A stretch of DNA of 64,000 nucleotides from Azomonas macrocytogenes (lineage in GTDB: Bacteria > Pseudomonadota > Gammaproteobacteria > Pseudomonadales > Pseudomonadaceae), in the NCBI RefSeq assembly GCF_014191985.1, contig NZ_JACHXI010000014.1, positions 1 through 64,000 on the forward strand, written 5' to 3'. Each line of letters starts with the position of its first letter. Positions within the stretch are counted from its first letter, which is position 1. This document shows positions 26,526 through 34,256 of the stretch, piece by piece. The position numbers and the translations under genes are program-made. A model generated the notes under the pieces. That model did no database searches, was not told the origin of the DNA, and worked only from the letters and a program-made list of their open reading frames with translations.

Positions 26526-27236
26526 TTACAGAAGTGGAGCCGGAATCGGCCGAATTCGTTCCGCTCCTTCATTGCGTACATTACCCACGCCTTTATCGAC
26601 CGGATACCACTCGAATGCGGTCACCGGTAACGCATGTTGTAATGCCAGCTCTTCTGCCTGCGCCGCTGGCAGATCATGGTCGAGCCATTCTCTCGCTGCT
26701 TCCGGCGTCAGTACCAGTGGTCGCCGATCATGAATCTCGGCCATTCCCGCAGCGCTGGCCATCGTGACGATCACGAAGCCATCTCCCTCCCGTTCCTCGG
26801 CACCACCCTCACGGGCGAACTGCCCAAGCGCGGCAAAGAACAGTGGCTCACCTTGCTTGAGCCTGATGAAATAAGGCTGCTTGCGCTTGGCATCGTGCGG
26901 GTCCTTCTTCCACTCATACCAGCCATCCGCGCCAACCAGTGCTCGATCACCCCTTTGCCAGATGGTGTGAAAGAAGCGACTGCTGGCCATTGTTTCGACG
27001 CGAGCATTGATCGCCGGGGGCTTTTTTCCACGCGCCCAAGACGGTGCATAACCCCAGGTGACTGGATCGAAGCACAGCCCGCTTTCGTTGCGATACAACA
27101 ACTGCACCTTCGAACGTGGCGCGACGTTGTAGCGCCCGATCGGTTCTGGTTCGAGCCCTCTGGCCAGCGGAACGGCGTCGCCCAGCGCTTCGAGGTAGTC
27201 GATCATCGCCCGATACTGACTGAATCGTCCGCACAT
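26526..27236 (-). CDS. SOS response-associated peptidase (YedK/HMCES family)
   Basis: A 236-aa protein of the family that covalently shields abasic sites in single-stranded DNA. The catalytic Cys is residue 2 (MCGRFSQ). RYNVAPRS, WGYAPSWARG, INARVETM and ADGWYEWKK (active-site Glu) follow, and the conserved His is in EIHDRRPLVL. Met removal would leave Cys at the N-terminus, as required. The gene is monocistronic and convergent with the gmd genes. Confidence 0.92.
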   Translation of the reverse strand: MCGRFSQYRAMIDYLEALGDAVPLARGLEPEPIGRYNVAPRSKVQLLYRNESGLCFDPVTWGYAPSWARGKKPPAINARVETMASSRFFHTIWQRGDRALVGADGWYEWKKDPHDAKRKQPYFIRLKQGEPLFFAALGQFAREGGAEEREGDGFVIVTMASAAGMAEIHDRRPLVLTPEAAREWLDHDLPAAQAEELALQHALPVTAFEWYPVDKGVGNVRNEGAERIRPIPAPLL

Positions 27237-27352
27237 GGCAGTTCTTCCGTAAAGGGTCTTATCCGTAAGACCATTGGCAAGCCAAAAAGCATGAAGAAAA
27301 ACAGCGCAGGCGGTGTTCAGCTATTCCGGGTGCGTCATGGCAGGCCCATGCT

Positions 27353-27535
27353 CTAGCGGCGTGGCCCCCATCTGAAATCCCGCCCATTTTCACGATGATC
27401 CCGATCATGGCCGCGGTGATCGTAGTGCCGTTCTTTGTCATCGTGCCGGTCGTTATCGCGGTGATGATGGGCACAGCTGGTAATTGCCAGCAATACGCTT
27501 ACCAGTGCAGCAGCTTTTACCAATTTACTTTTCAT
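27353..27535 (-). CDS. small His/Asp-rich lipoprotein
   Basis: A 60-aa protein with a lipoprotein signal (residues 1-20, lipobox ITSC at 18-21). The mature part is nearly all His, Arg, Asp and Asn (HHHRDNDRHDD...). Such a composition suggests metal or nucleic-acid binding, or simply a charged envelope protein. AGGAG stands 8 nt before the ATG, so it is probably translated. No named family is recognised. Confidence 0.65.
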   Translation of the reverse strand: MKSKLVKAAALVSVLLAITSCAHHHRDNDRHDDKERHYDHRGHDRDHRENGRDFRWGPRR

Positions 27536-27771
27536 GGCCTGTCTCCTGCTCGAGGTTCCGTTACACCATGAGACGCCATGACCACGTAAAGAGAGGTCAG
27601 AGGACAGTAAACGTAAGGTAAACAGAGATACCGAGCTTCAAGCCCGATGTCCGATAGTGTGGAGAGAGAGGAACAGTATCGATGCTTGGAGGCGTTGGTT
27701 GTCTTTCCATCCCTGGAAAGATCACGCTCAAGCAAGGTAAAGATGGTTTGGGGATATGCACGACAAGCCGC

Positions 27772-28082
27772 TTACAGCTTCATGCCTATCTGCGCCAGGT
27801 TTGCCAGCTTGTCTTGGGGATCATGCAGTTCATCAGTTTCTTACGGTTCGACAGATTTTTATCCTGCTTCAAAAGCTTTAAAAGATTAGCGATGACAGTC
27901 CGCCAATTGGATTTTCCGGTGTTTTTCATCATCGAGCTTTCCTCCCGTTTGGATATCGTGTCTTCCCGACTGGCTACCTGATGAGACAAGCCAGAAGTGG
28001 CAACTGGAGACATTTCGACAACCTTGAAAGCGAGTGTCTCTGGTTTCTTGCCGACGCCAAATTTTTCTCTGAGCAACGTCAT
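27772..28082 (-). pseudogene. DUF3597-like small protein, apparently frameshifted
   Basis: From the ATG at 28082 (preceded by GAGGG) one frame gives 98 aa. It includes SNWRTVIANLLKLLKQDKNL and RKKL, which resembles the conserved WRTSIVDLLKLL...ARKxLA core of DUF3597 proteins. After RKKL the frame becomes implausible. A shifted frame continues TDELHDPQDKLANLAQIGMK to a stop at 27772, as the family's end might. I read it as a gene with a recent indel. If no indel exists, it is a 98-aa orphan. Confidence 0.45.
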
Positions 28083-28427
28083 GAGAGTCCCTCTTTTTTA
28101 TGGTTATGAGGTTACGACTCCATATTGGCCGAATTCATTCCGCTTCAAAAGCTCCATTAAGCGGATCGGAAAAACCGGACGAGAGATAGATAACGCTCCA
28201 CGGATCCTGGAACACAGCCAGACGGGTGTTTTTGTCTGTGTCGAATTCTTCTCGAAGGCTCATGGTGTTATTTGCGCTCCAAAGCATGGTCGTGGGCTCG
28301 GCAGGTCACTGCCGAAAGCGCCAACCATGTCTCCGCATACCTGTCACCTATGTGTCCGGTCTGTGCGGGCGGTTGCCACAGATACCCCGAGGGATACATG
28401 GTGCTCGGGTATAAAGGGATATAGCAG
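28083..28427. other. intergenic region left of the tRNA-Arg island
   Basis: No gene can be supported. Its right end runs into the terminator-bearing direct repeat at 28428. Confidence 0.35.
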
Positions 28428-28494
28428 GAGACAGCCAGAAACAACAAAGCCCGCACGGGGCGGGCTTTTGAGGGGGGGTTGTAGACTGTTAGAG
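28428..28494 (-). repeat. left copy of the island-flanking direct repeat (contains a terminator)
   Basis: About 67 bp match 36539-36605 with only a handful of mismatches: GAGACAGCCAGA, then ACAACAAAGCCCGCACGG, the GGGCGGGCTTTT stem and TAGACTGTT. The embedded AAAGCCCGC/GCGGGCTTT hairpin is the terminator of tRNA-Arg in the right-hand copy. The tRNA itself is absent here. It marks the left edge of the accessory island. Confidence 0.75.
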
Positions 28495-28790
28495 GCTTAA
28501 AGATACAAAGGATGGGAATGTCGGATTCCATGCAGACGCGGTTTCTCTTGGTCAAATGCGTCACATTGCCGTCGATTTCGATGACCGTACCGGGCCACCT
28601 CGTGCCCCAGCACCATCGGTTGATCGACGCTGAAATGACCGATCCGACCATGGGTGTAGTAATGAACATCGCTACCGCACACGCCTACGGTATGGATGCG
28701 GATACGTACATCGTCCCGCCCCAGGCTCATGGGCATGTCGATATCACGGATCTTCAGGTCGTGTTGCTTTTTCAGAACGAGAGCTTTCAT
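28495..28790 (-). pseudogene. truncated zinc-type polyol dehydrogenase (xylitol/L-iditol family)
   Basis: The N-terminal roughly 65 codons read [31 protein letters not shown] and PMVLGHEVA, the catalytic-zinc start of sorbitol/xylitol dehydrogenases. An extra C after 'GHEVA' shifts the frame; the continuing sequence [13 protein letters not shown] is in the next frame. The gene then stops matching at the direct repeat near 28495, leaving about 95 of roughly 340 codons. It is the distal gene of the polyol unit and was cut at the island boundary. Confidence 0.8.
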
Positions 28791-28805
28791 GAAGAGGCCT
28801 CCTAC

Positions 28806-30119
28806 TTATATTGCTTCGCCGACTTCCGAGCGCTTCGAAATATCGAGACTTGGCATCACCTTGTACTCAAGTCCAGGTTGGTCAACATGGATGAAATAAG
28901 TCAGCACTATCCCCACGACATAAAGCAAGGCGTAGACCCAGACGATGCCTTCTACACCTATCGTGGAGATGCCCAAGGTGGCGATGGCCGGTCCCATGAA
29001 GCTGGAGAGCCCGGCAGCCAGATTATGTGCGGAGATGGCAGCCCCTTTATGCTCTGGGGCCATAGCCGGAAAAATCGCTCCCATGGGGACAAAGGCGGAG
29101 ACAAAAACGCCTAGAGCAACTGCTCCCACCAAGGCTGCCAAAAAGCTACCGTTGTATGTAAGTGGCAAATAGTAAAAAGCCAATGTAGCGAGTGCACATC
29201 CGCCACAGCCGAACCAGCGCATCTGGAAGACCCAGCCGATCCGGTCGCCAATCAACCCCCACATCACATTGGTGAAAATGGTAACGATGAACAGGGCACC
29301 CCAGATACGCAGCCATTGTTCCATCGTGAAGCCCGCCTCGGGAGAGGTGAAGAACAAGGGCATAATAACGGGAAAACCGAACAGTGTTAGATTACAAATA
29401 ATCCGCACAATCGCAGTAATGAGAATACTGCGATTTTCAAACAAGATAGTGGCACCACGGCTCAACTCATGGAGGCGCTCGGTAAGCGTCGGATTAGCGT
29501 CAGCACGAGTAGCTGCCACTTGCCACTCTCTTACCAAGAATATGACCATGGCGCCCGCTACCGCCACCCAAGCGACAGCCATCCATAGAGTGCCCATGAA
29601 ACCAATATAGGGAATGCTGAAACTGGGCAGGTAAGTTCCCAAGAAGCCGATACCGATCGAATACATCGTCCAATACCAGCCCATGGCCGAGGCCTGCCGC
29701 TCGCGCGGGGCCACCTGTGCTACCCAGACCAGGAAGGAATAGATGAACAAAGGATAGGCCAAGCCGCGTATGCCATAGAACAAGACCATCAAGGCATAGT
29801 TCTTTTCACTCAAGCCGAAGAGCAGAAAAAGAACATGAAATACGATCCAGGCAATCACACCGATGCGCATGATCCGGCGAGGCCCAAAGACTTCAGCCAA
29901 TACGCCAGAACTCCAACTGGAAAGAGCTGCCAGTAATCCATAGATCGTGAAGAGAAACGATGCTTGTGTAGCTGAGAAACCAAGGTCGACGATATAACGA
30001 GAGAGAAAAGCCAGCTCGATGCCGTCTCCCGTCATGAATAAGGCAATAGCGATATAACCCCAAATCAGGGACAAAGGCATGCCAAATAGCAGTCCTCGTG
30101 ACTCTACACGCTGAATCAT
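28806..30119 (-). CDS. MFS polyol permease (RbtT/DalT-like)
   Basis: A 437-aa major facilitator with about 12 hydrophobic segments. GIELAFLSRYIVDLGFSATQ near the start, the loop motif VLAEVFGPRRIMRIG and YGIRGLAYPLFIYSFLVWVAQ match ribitol/arabinitol permeases, and it is adjacent to mannitol dehydrogenase. It probably imports mannitol, arabinitol or a similar sugar alcohol by proton symport. This differs from the ABC-type mannitol importer usual in fluorescent pseudomonads. It lies 92 bp downstream of mtlD in the same direction. Confidence 0.85.
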   Translation of the reverse strand: MIQRVESRGLLFGMPLSLIWGYIAIALFMTGDGIELAFLSRYIVDLGFSATQASFLFTIYGLLAALSSWSSGVLAEVFGPRRIMRIGVIAWIVFHVLFLLFGLSEKNYALMVLFYGIRGLAYPLFIYSFLVWVAQVAPRERQASAMGWYWTMYSIGIGFLGTYLPSFSIPYIGFMGTLWMAVAWVAVAGAMVIFLVREWQVAATRADANPTLTERLHELSRGATILFENRSILITAIVRIICNLTLFGFPVIMPLFFTSPEAGFTMEQWLRIWGALFIVTIFTNVMWGLIGDRIGWVFQMRWFGCGGCALATLAFYYLPLTYNGSFLAALVGAVALGVFVSAFVPMGAIFPAMAPEHKGAAISAHNLAAGLSSFMGPAIATLGISTIGVEGIVWVYALLYVVGIVLTYFIHVDQPGLEYKVMPSLDISKRSEVGEAI

Positions 30120-30211
30120 AATGGTTTTCCTTTATTGTATTTGTAATTTAAGAGTCGAATAGATAATTGCTGCCAGCTTCTGATTGGCTATTTTAAATAG
30201 CCCGCTCATAT

Positions 30212-31726
30212 TTAAATGAAAGCTGCAAAGTTCTTTTCGTCTGTTTCGATTCCTTTCGCCATCGTCAACTCAAGTGCAGTGCGCACACCCAATGTTTGCA
30301 GACGCTCAAGCTGCAGGCGGAAGGTTGTCACGAATGCTGCGGAAGCCGAAATCTTGTTCCCGAACACCTCTTCGAGTCCCAGGAAATTCTCAACCAGACG
30401 CTCCTTGGCGCATGCAGCCTCCTGTAGCGAGACGGCACGCGGATCGAGAATCGGATAGGTTTCACCTTGCTCGTCGAAGCCACGCAGATAGTGGCACCAA
30501 GCGGCAATGATCAGCACGGTGCGCCGCATGTCAGCTCCAGACTCAATCTGACCAAGCAGGGTCGGCAGGACAAACTTCGGAAGTTTGGATGAACCATCGG
30601 AACAAAGCCGGCTGATCTGGTCGTAGATTGCGCTGTTGGAAAAGCGTTTGATCAGCGTGCTCTTGTATTTCTCCAGATCAATGCCGGGCACTTCGGCCAG
30701 CAGCGGCGCGACATCCCGATCCATGTAGGCGCGGACAAATTCCTGCAACTGCGGATCCTGCATCGCCTCGTGCGCATAGCGGTGACCCAGCAACGCGCCG
30801 AGGTAGGCCATCGCCATATGGCTACCGTTGAGAAGGCGAATCTTCATCTCCTCATAGGGTGTGACATCGTCGGTGAACTGCACGCCGACCTCCTCCCAAG
30901 ACGGGCGGCCGTTGCAGAACTTATCCTCCACCACCCACTGCAGGAAAGGCTCGGCCACCACCGGCCAGGCATCCTCGATGCCGGTTTCCTCATACAACTG
31001 CGAGCGATGCGCGTCGCTGGTCATCGGTGTGATCCGATCAACCATTGCATTCGGAAAGCTGACGTTGGCGGCGATCCAGTCATGGAGCCCGGCGTCACGC
31101 AACCTGGAAAAACTCAAGAGGGCATTGCGAGCCACTTGACCATTGTGCGGCAGGTTATCGCAGGACATCACGGTAAACGGCTTGATGCCGGCCGCACGAC
31201 GGCGGGCCAGGGCCTCGCTCAGAAAGCCGAATATCGTCTCGGGCTGCTGTGGATTGGCCAGGTCATGGCGAATCTGCGGTAGATTGGCATTGAACTGGCC
31301 GGTACTGTCGTCGGTGCAGTAGCCGCCCTCGGTAATGGTCAGCGATACGATCCGGGTTTCGGGATCAGCCAGCTTGCGAATCAGCGCTTCGGAGCCGTCC
31401 TCGGCGAGCAGAAAATCACCCAGGACGCCGACGACCTGGATCTGCGTGTTGTCGCTGTTGCCCAACTCATAGAGGGTATAGAGATAGTCTTGGGACGCCA
31501 GGGCTTCCTGCATGGCTCGATCTTCCGAACGCAGCCCCACCCCGCAAATGCCCCACTCGCGGGCTTTGCCCCGGTTGAGTAGCCTCTCGGTGTAGATCGC
31601 CTGATGGGCACGATGGAAACCACCGACACCGATATGCACGATTCCCTGCTTGACCTGCTTACGATCATATAGAGGGCGCTGGACACACTCAGGGAGTTGA
31701 GACAGATTTTTGGTATCAAGTTTCAC
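30212..31726 (-). CDS. mtlD: mannitol 2-dehydrogenase, GTG start
   Basis: A 504-aa long-chain polyol dehydrogenase oxidising D-mannitol to fructose (and possibly D-arabinitol) with NAD. GIVHIGVGGFHRAHQAIY is the Rossmann start. SLTITEGGYC, MSCDNLPHNG, NAMVDRITPM and the catalytic EEMKIRLLNGSH (Lys and His) all match Pseudomonas mannitol dehydrogenase. The start is GTG at 31726 with GAGGT 8 nt before it. It heads the minus-strand polyol unit mtlD-permease-dehydrogenase fragment and is preceded by the leader/promoter copy at 32013-32193. Confidence 0.93.
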   Translation of the reverse strand: MKLDTKNLSQLPECVQRPLYDRKQVKQGIVHIGVGGFHRAHQAIYTERLLNRGKAREWGICGVGLRSEDRAMQEALASQDYLYTLYELGNSDNTQIQVVGVLGDFLLAEDGSEALIRKLADPETRIVSLTITEGGYCTDDSTGQFNANLPQIRHDLANPQQPETIFGFLSEALARRRAAGIKPFTVMSCDNLPHNGQVARNALLSFSRLRDAGLHDWIAANVSFPNAMVDRITPMTSDAHRSQLYEETGIEDAWPVVAEPFLQWVVEDKFCNGRPSWEEVGVQFTDDVTPYEEMKIRLLNGSHMAMAYLGALLGHRYAHEAMQDPQLQEFVRAYMDRDVAPLLAEVPGIDLEKYKSTLIKRFSNSAIYDQISRLCSDGSSKLPKFVLPTLLGQIESGADMRRTVLIIAAWCHYLRGFDEQGETYPILDPRAVSLQEAACAKERLVENFLGLEEVFGNKISASAAFVTTFRLQLERLQTLGVRTALELTMAKGIETDEKNFAAFI

Positions 31727-32012
31727 GTTTTGCTACCTCTGGATTGCTCAGGTTTGTCTGGGCTCGGCGGAGCTCTGCCTTTCGTCAGGCAAAAAAATCC
31801 CAACGCGCCTGAAACACGCTTCAAGAAAAGAGCACAAAGTAAAAAGTTGTGTTGGGAGAGAATCAGTCCGTTTTGGCCGATGCCCCTGACGTAGGCAAGG
31901 TCATAGATACGTCATTTCTGGCGGACCAATAAAACCGGCGACGAATTGTTTTGCTGATGGGTAATAAAACTCGAGCAGGCTGAGGCTGCCCGGTCGGGCT
32001 TAATAAGTATTT
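31727..32012 (-). other. leader between polyol promoter copy 1 and mtlD
   Basis: About 290 bp. From the ATG at 32015 a short minus-strand frame MKYLLSPTGQPQPARVLLPI runs to a stop about 150 bp later. It has no known domain. It is probably the remaining start of a gene removed when the promoter was rejoined to mtlD, or a leader peptide. Confidence 0.4.
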
Positions 32013-32193
32013 CATTATTATTCACTCCACTGCCGATCACATGATCAGCTTATTTTTATCTTTCTTATTAGCCTCCTCCACGAATAATGGAGCATTCGAT
32101 GGAGGATTCAGGATGGAGGGAATTACACCGGGCATTCACGACCAAGGCAAACTCATAATTGCCCAAAAACATATACTTTTTTGCACAAAAAAA
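32013..32193 (-). promoter_or_regulatory. polyol promoter-leader, copy 1 (minus)
   Basis: Read on the minus strand it contains TTTTGTGCAAAAAAGTATAT, ATGAGTTTG, AATGCTCC..ATTATTCGTG, then CTGATCATGTGATCGG and AATAATAATGAA. The same blocks, in the same order and spacing, occur at 33722-33898 on the plus strand. The first block is a good candidate AraC-family binding site and the second a palindromic operator-like element. It points towards mtlD. Confidence 0.65.
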
Positions 32194-32354
32194 TAGCGAT
32201 CCAGCTAGGAAATATTTCATGAAAATAAAGAAACCAATAAAAACCAATGAGTTAATATTGAGCACTTATTTGCAGTAATCAGGAACTGTACAAGATTTTT
32301 TTCTTTATATATGTTTGCAGCACATGCGTTCTGACAAGATCCAGGCTCAAAATA

Positions 32355-33248
32355 ATGAACAAGCAAGCCACAACACGTCAGTCATCCCCTTCCTACGAGC
32401 TGATTCCCCCCAAGGAGCACAGTTCGATTCTTTATCGAAAGCATGGTTTTCCCGACCATCTGGTCCGCTGGCACTACCACAGGGAATACGAACTACACTT
32501 GATTACCCACAGTAGTGGCAAAGTATTCATCGGAGATTATATCGGTAACTTTTATCCCGGTACTCTGTTCCTGGTTGGTCCCAATCTTCCCCATAACTGG
32601 ATCAGTCATACGGAGGAACAGAAAATCTACCCGGAGCGGGACCAGGTTGTCGTATTCACCGATGACATGATCCAGGCCGCACGCAATGTTCTTCCGGAGC
32701 TCACTGAACTGACTGGTTTACTACAGCGAGCCAGCTTCGGCATCGAGTTCGAAGACACTGTTACGATCAGTGAAGCACAGAGCCTAATGGAGAAAATAGC
32801 GACCTCCAACGGATTGGAATCCCTTGCTCACTTCTTTTCCATCATGGGGCTTCTTGCCAAGGCAGATAAGTACCAACTACTTTCCAGCGGACATTCTCTG
32901 ACCATCAGTGGTGAAAAGAACCAGCAGCGTGTAAATCAGGCGGTCAATTATATTTTCAATCATTACCAAGAGAATATAAGTTTGGAGGAAGTTGCCGAAG
33001 AACTCGGCATGCAAGTCACTTACTTCTCAAAGTTTTTTCGACAAGCCACTGGGCGGCGCTTTGTAGAGTTCGTCAACAGCCTACGTATCACCCGAGCTTG
33101 TGATCTACTGGTACACAGTGACCTGCCGGTTACAGATATCTGTTTCGAAGTAGGTTTTACCAATATATCCAATTTCAATCGCCACTTTATGGCATTCAAG
33201 GAAATGACTCCATCCCACTATCGTAAGCTGGCGAGTATTGCTGGCTAG
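32355..33248 (+). CDS. mtlR: AraC-family regulator, MtlR-like
   Basis: A 297-aa activator. The N-terminal cupin-type sensing domain has HGFPDHLVRWHYHREYELHL and PGTLFLVGPNLPHNW. The C-terminal pair of helix-turn-helix motifs (about 195-295) has ISLEEVAEELGMQVTYFSKF, RRFVEFVNSLRITRACDLL and VTDICFEVGFTNISNFNRHF. The sequence is close in type to the mannitol regulator MtlR of fluorescent pseudomonads. It lies between two inverted copies of the putative polyol promoter and divergent from mtlD, so it probably activates both in response to sugar alcohols. Confidence 0.85.
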   Translation: MNKQATTRQSSPSYELIPPKEHSSILYRKHGFPDHLVRWHYHREYELHLITHSSGKVFIGDYIGNFYPGTLFLVGPNLPHNWISHTEEQKIYPERDQVVVFTDDMIQAARNVLPELTELTGLLQRASFGIEFEDTVTISEAQSLMEKIATSNGLESLAHFFSIMGLLAKADKYQLLSSGHSLTISGEKNQQRVNQAVNYIFNHYQENISLEEVAEELGMQVTYFSKFFRQATGRRFVEFVNSLRITRACDLLVHSDLPVTDICFEVGFTNISNFNRHFMAFKEMTPSHYRKLASIAG

Positions 33249-33362
33249 CTTGCTTATAGTTAGGTATACGATGCTCACTGTCGTGGCCGTAGGCGCCATC
33301 GCATTCTCTTTACCCTTACCCTGCAACGTTCGACCGCGCCGACTTCCGCGACGTCTAGTCTT
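33249..33362. other. short spacer after the AraC regulator
   Basis: No gene seen. The stretch passes into the transporter fragment without an intact start. Confidence 0.3.
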
Positions 33363-33530
33363 TTGTGCCTAGCGAGCGTCGGTGGTGCCATCCTGCCGCT
33401 AATCTTCGCCAAAATCGAAGCAATGACAGGTTCCAAGTCGATCGCCTTCATCGCACCACTGATTTGCTGGGTTTATGTTCTGTGGTTTGCTTTAGCTGCG
33501 AGAAAGACTCCGACCCACGCTATTAAGGCC
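33363..33530 (+). pseudogene. C-terminal scrap of an MFS sugar transporter (FucP-like)
   Basis: About 55 codons encode ASVGGAILPLIFAKIEAMTG and PLICWVYVLWFALAARK, the last helix and tail of a hexose:proton symporter of the FucP/glucose-galactose group. The rest of the gene is missing, and the frame runs on into transposase sequence. It is a deletion relic. Confidence 0.65.
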
Positions 33531-33690
33531 AACTGGCCGGACAGACTCGAGTGGCAAGTGAGTCACGAAACGATCTATACCTTTCCCCGTGGAGAGCTCA
33601 AGGGCCAGCTCATCGGCTACCTGCGCTAGGGCAAGCAATGCCCGTATACCCGCAATGCCAGCCGGCGCGAGCGTTATCCGGCCCCTGGCA
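33531..33690 (+). pseudogene. IS30-family transposase fragment
   Basis: The frame continues QVSHETIYTFPRGELKGQLI and GYLR; past the stop codon (33627-33629) the same frame still reads QGKQCPYTRN. VSHETIYxxI...PRGELxxxLIxxLRQG is the well-known IS30 DDE-domain segment, here with a small internal deletion and an in-frame stop. About 50 of roughly 340 codons remain. Confidence 0.7.
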
Positions 33691-33721
33691 GCGTAGCAGT
33701 AACGAGAATACCGATGGCCTG

Positions 33722-33898
33722 CTGTTTTGTGCAAAAAAATACATATTTTTGAATGAAAATGAGTTTGTTTCTTTAGCGAGTATCGAATGTAATCCTTCTC
33801 GCTCTGGATCTCGTCGAATGCCCATTCATTCGTGAGAATTATAATTAAAACAAAGATAAAATCAGACTGATCAAGCGATCAGCGAAGGAATAATAATG
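33722..33898 (+). promoter_or_regulatory. polyol promoter-leader, copy 2 (plus)
   Basis: An inverted relative of 32013-32193: TTTTGTGCAAAAAAATACAT at 33724, then ATGAGTTTG, ATTCATTCGTG, and the palindrome CTGATCAAGCGATCAG at 33867-33882. AAGGAATAATAATGAA follows. The distance from the first block to the ATG (33896) is about 172 bp against about 178 bp in copy 1. The ATG opens only a 29-codon frame (MNYPLNPTALSLSIT). Confidence 0.65.
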
Positions 33899-34256
33899 AA
33901 TTATCCACTAAATCCGACCGCGCTTTCGCTTTCCATTACACTTCTATCTCGCAAATATCCAAAAAATTTATTCCAACTTTTCTAATGGATAATGGGATTA
34001 AACCCTTCAAGGCTGATTAAGCCTGCTTGGCAGAAGGCGTGGCCATGATCCAGTCGTTCAGGTTATGTCACCGCACTACAACTCATGGCGACGCCCCCTG
34101 CTTAAGTGGGTAGCCTGGAGATATATCTTCGTTCTTTAGCTTTCTTATAGCCAGCCCGTTCTGGAAAGCCTCTAAAATCAAAATCTTGAAGAAAATCGTA
34201 TTACGCAAAAGAATGCGCACATTGCTTACCCATAATCCCAACAATAGGAAGCTTGT
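33899..34256. other. AT-rich leader upstream of the alpha-glucosidase
   Basis: About 360 bp with no supported gene beyond the 29-codon frame starting at 33896. The stretch is AT-rich. GGAAGC precedes the ATG at 34257. The promoter for the glucosidase may be the upstream polyol promoter copy 2. Confidence 0.4.
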
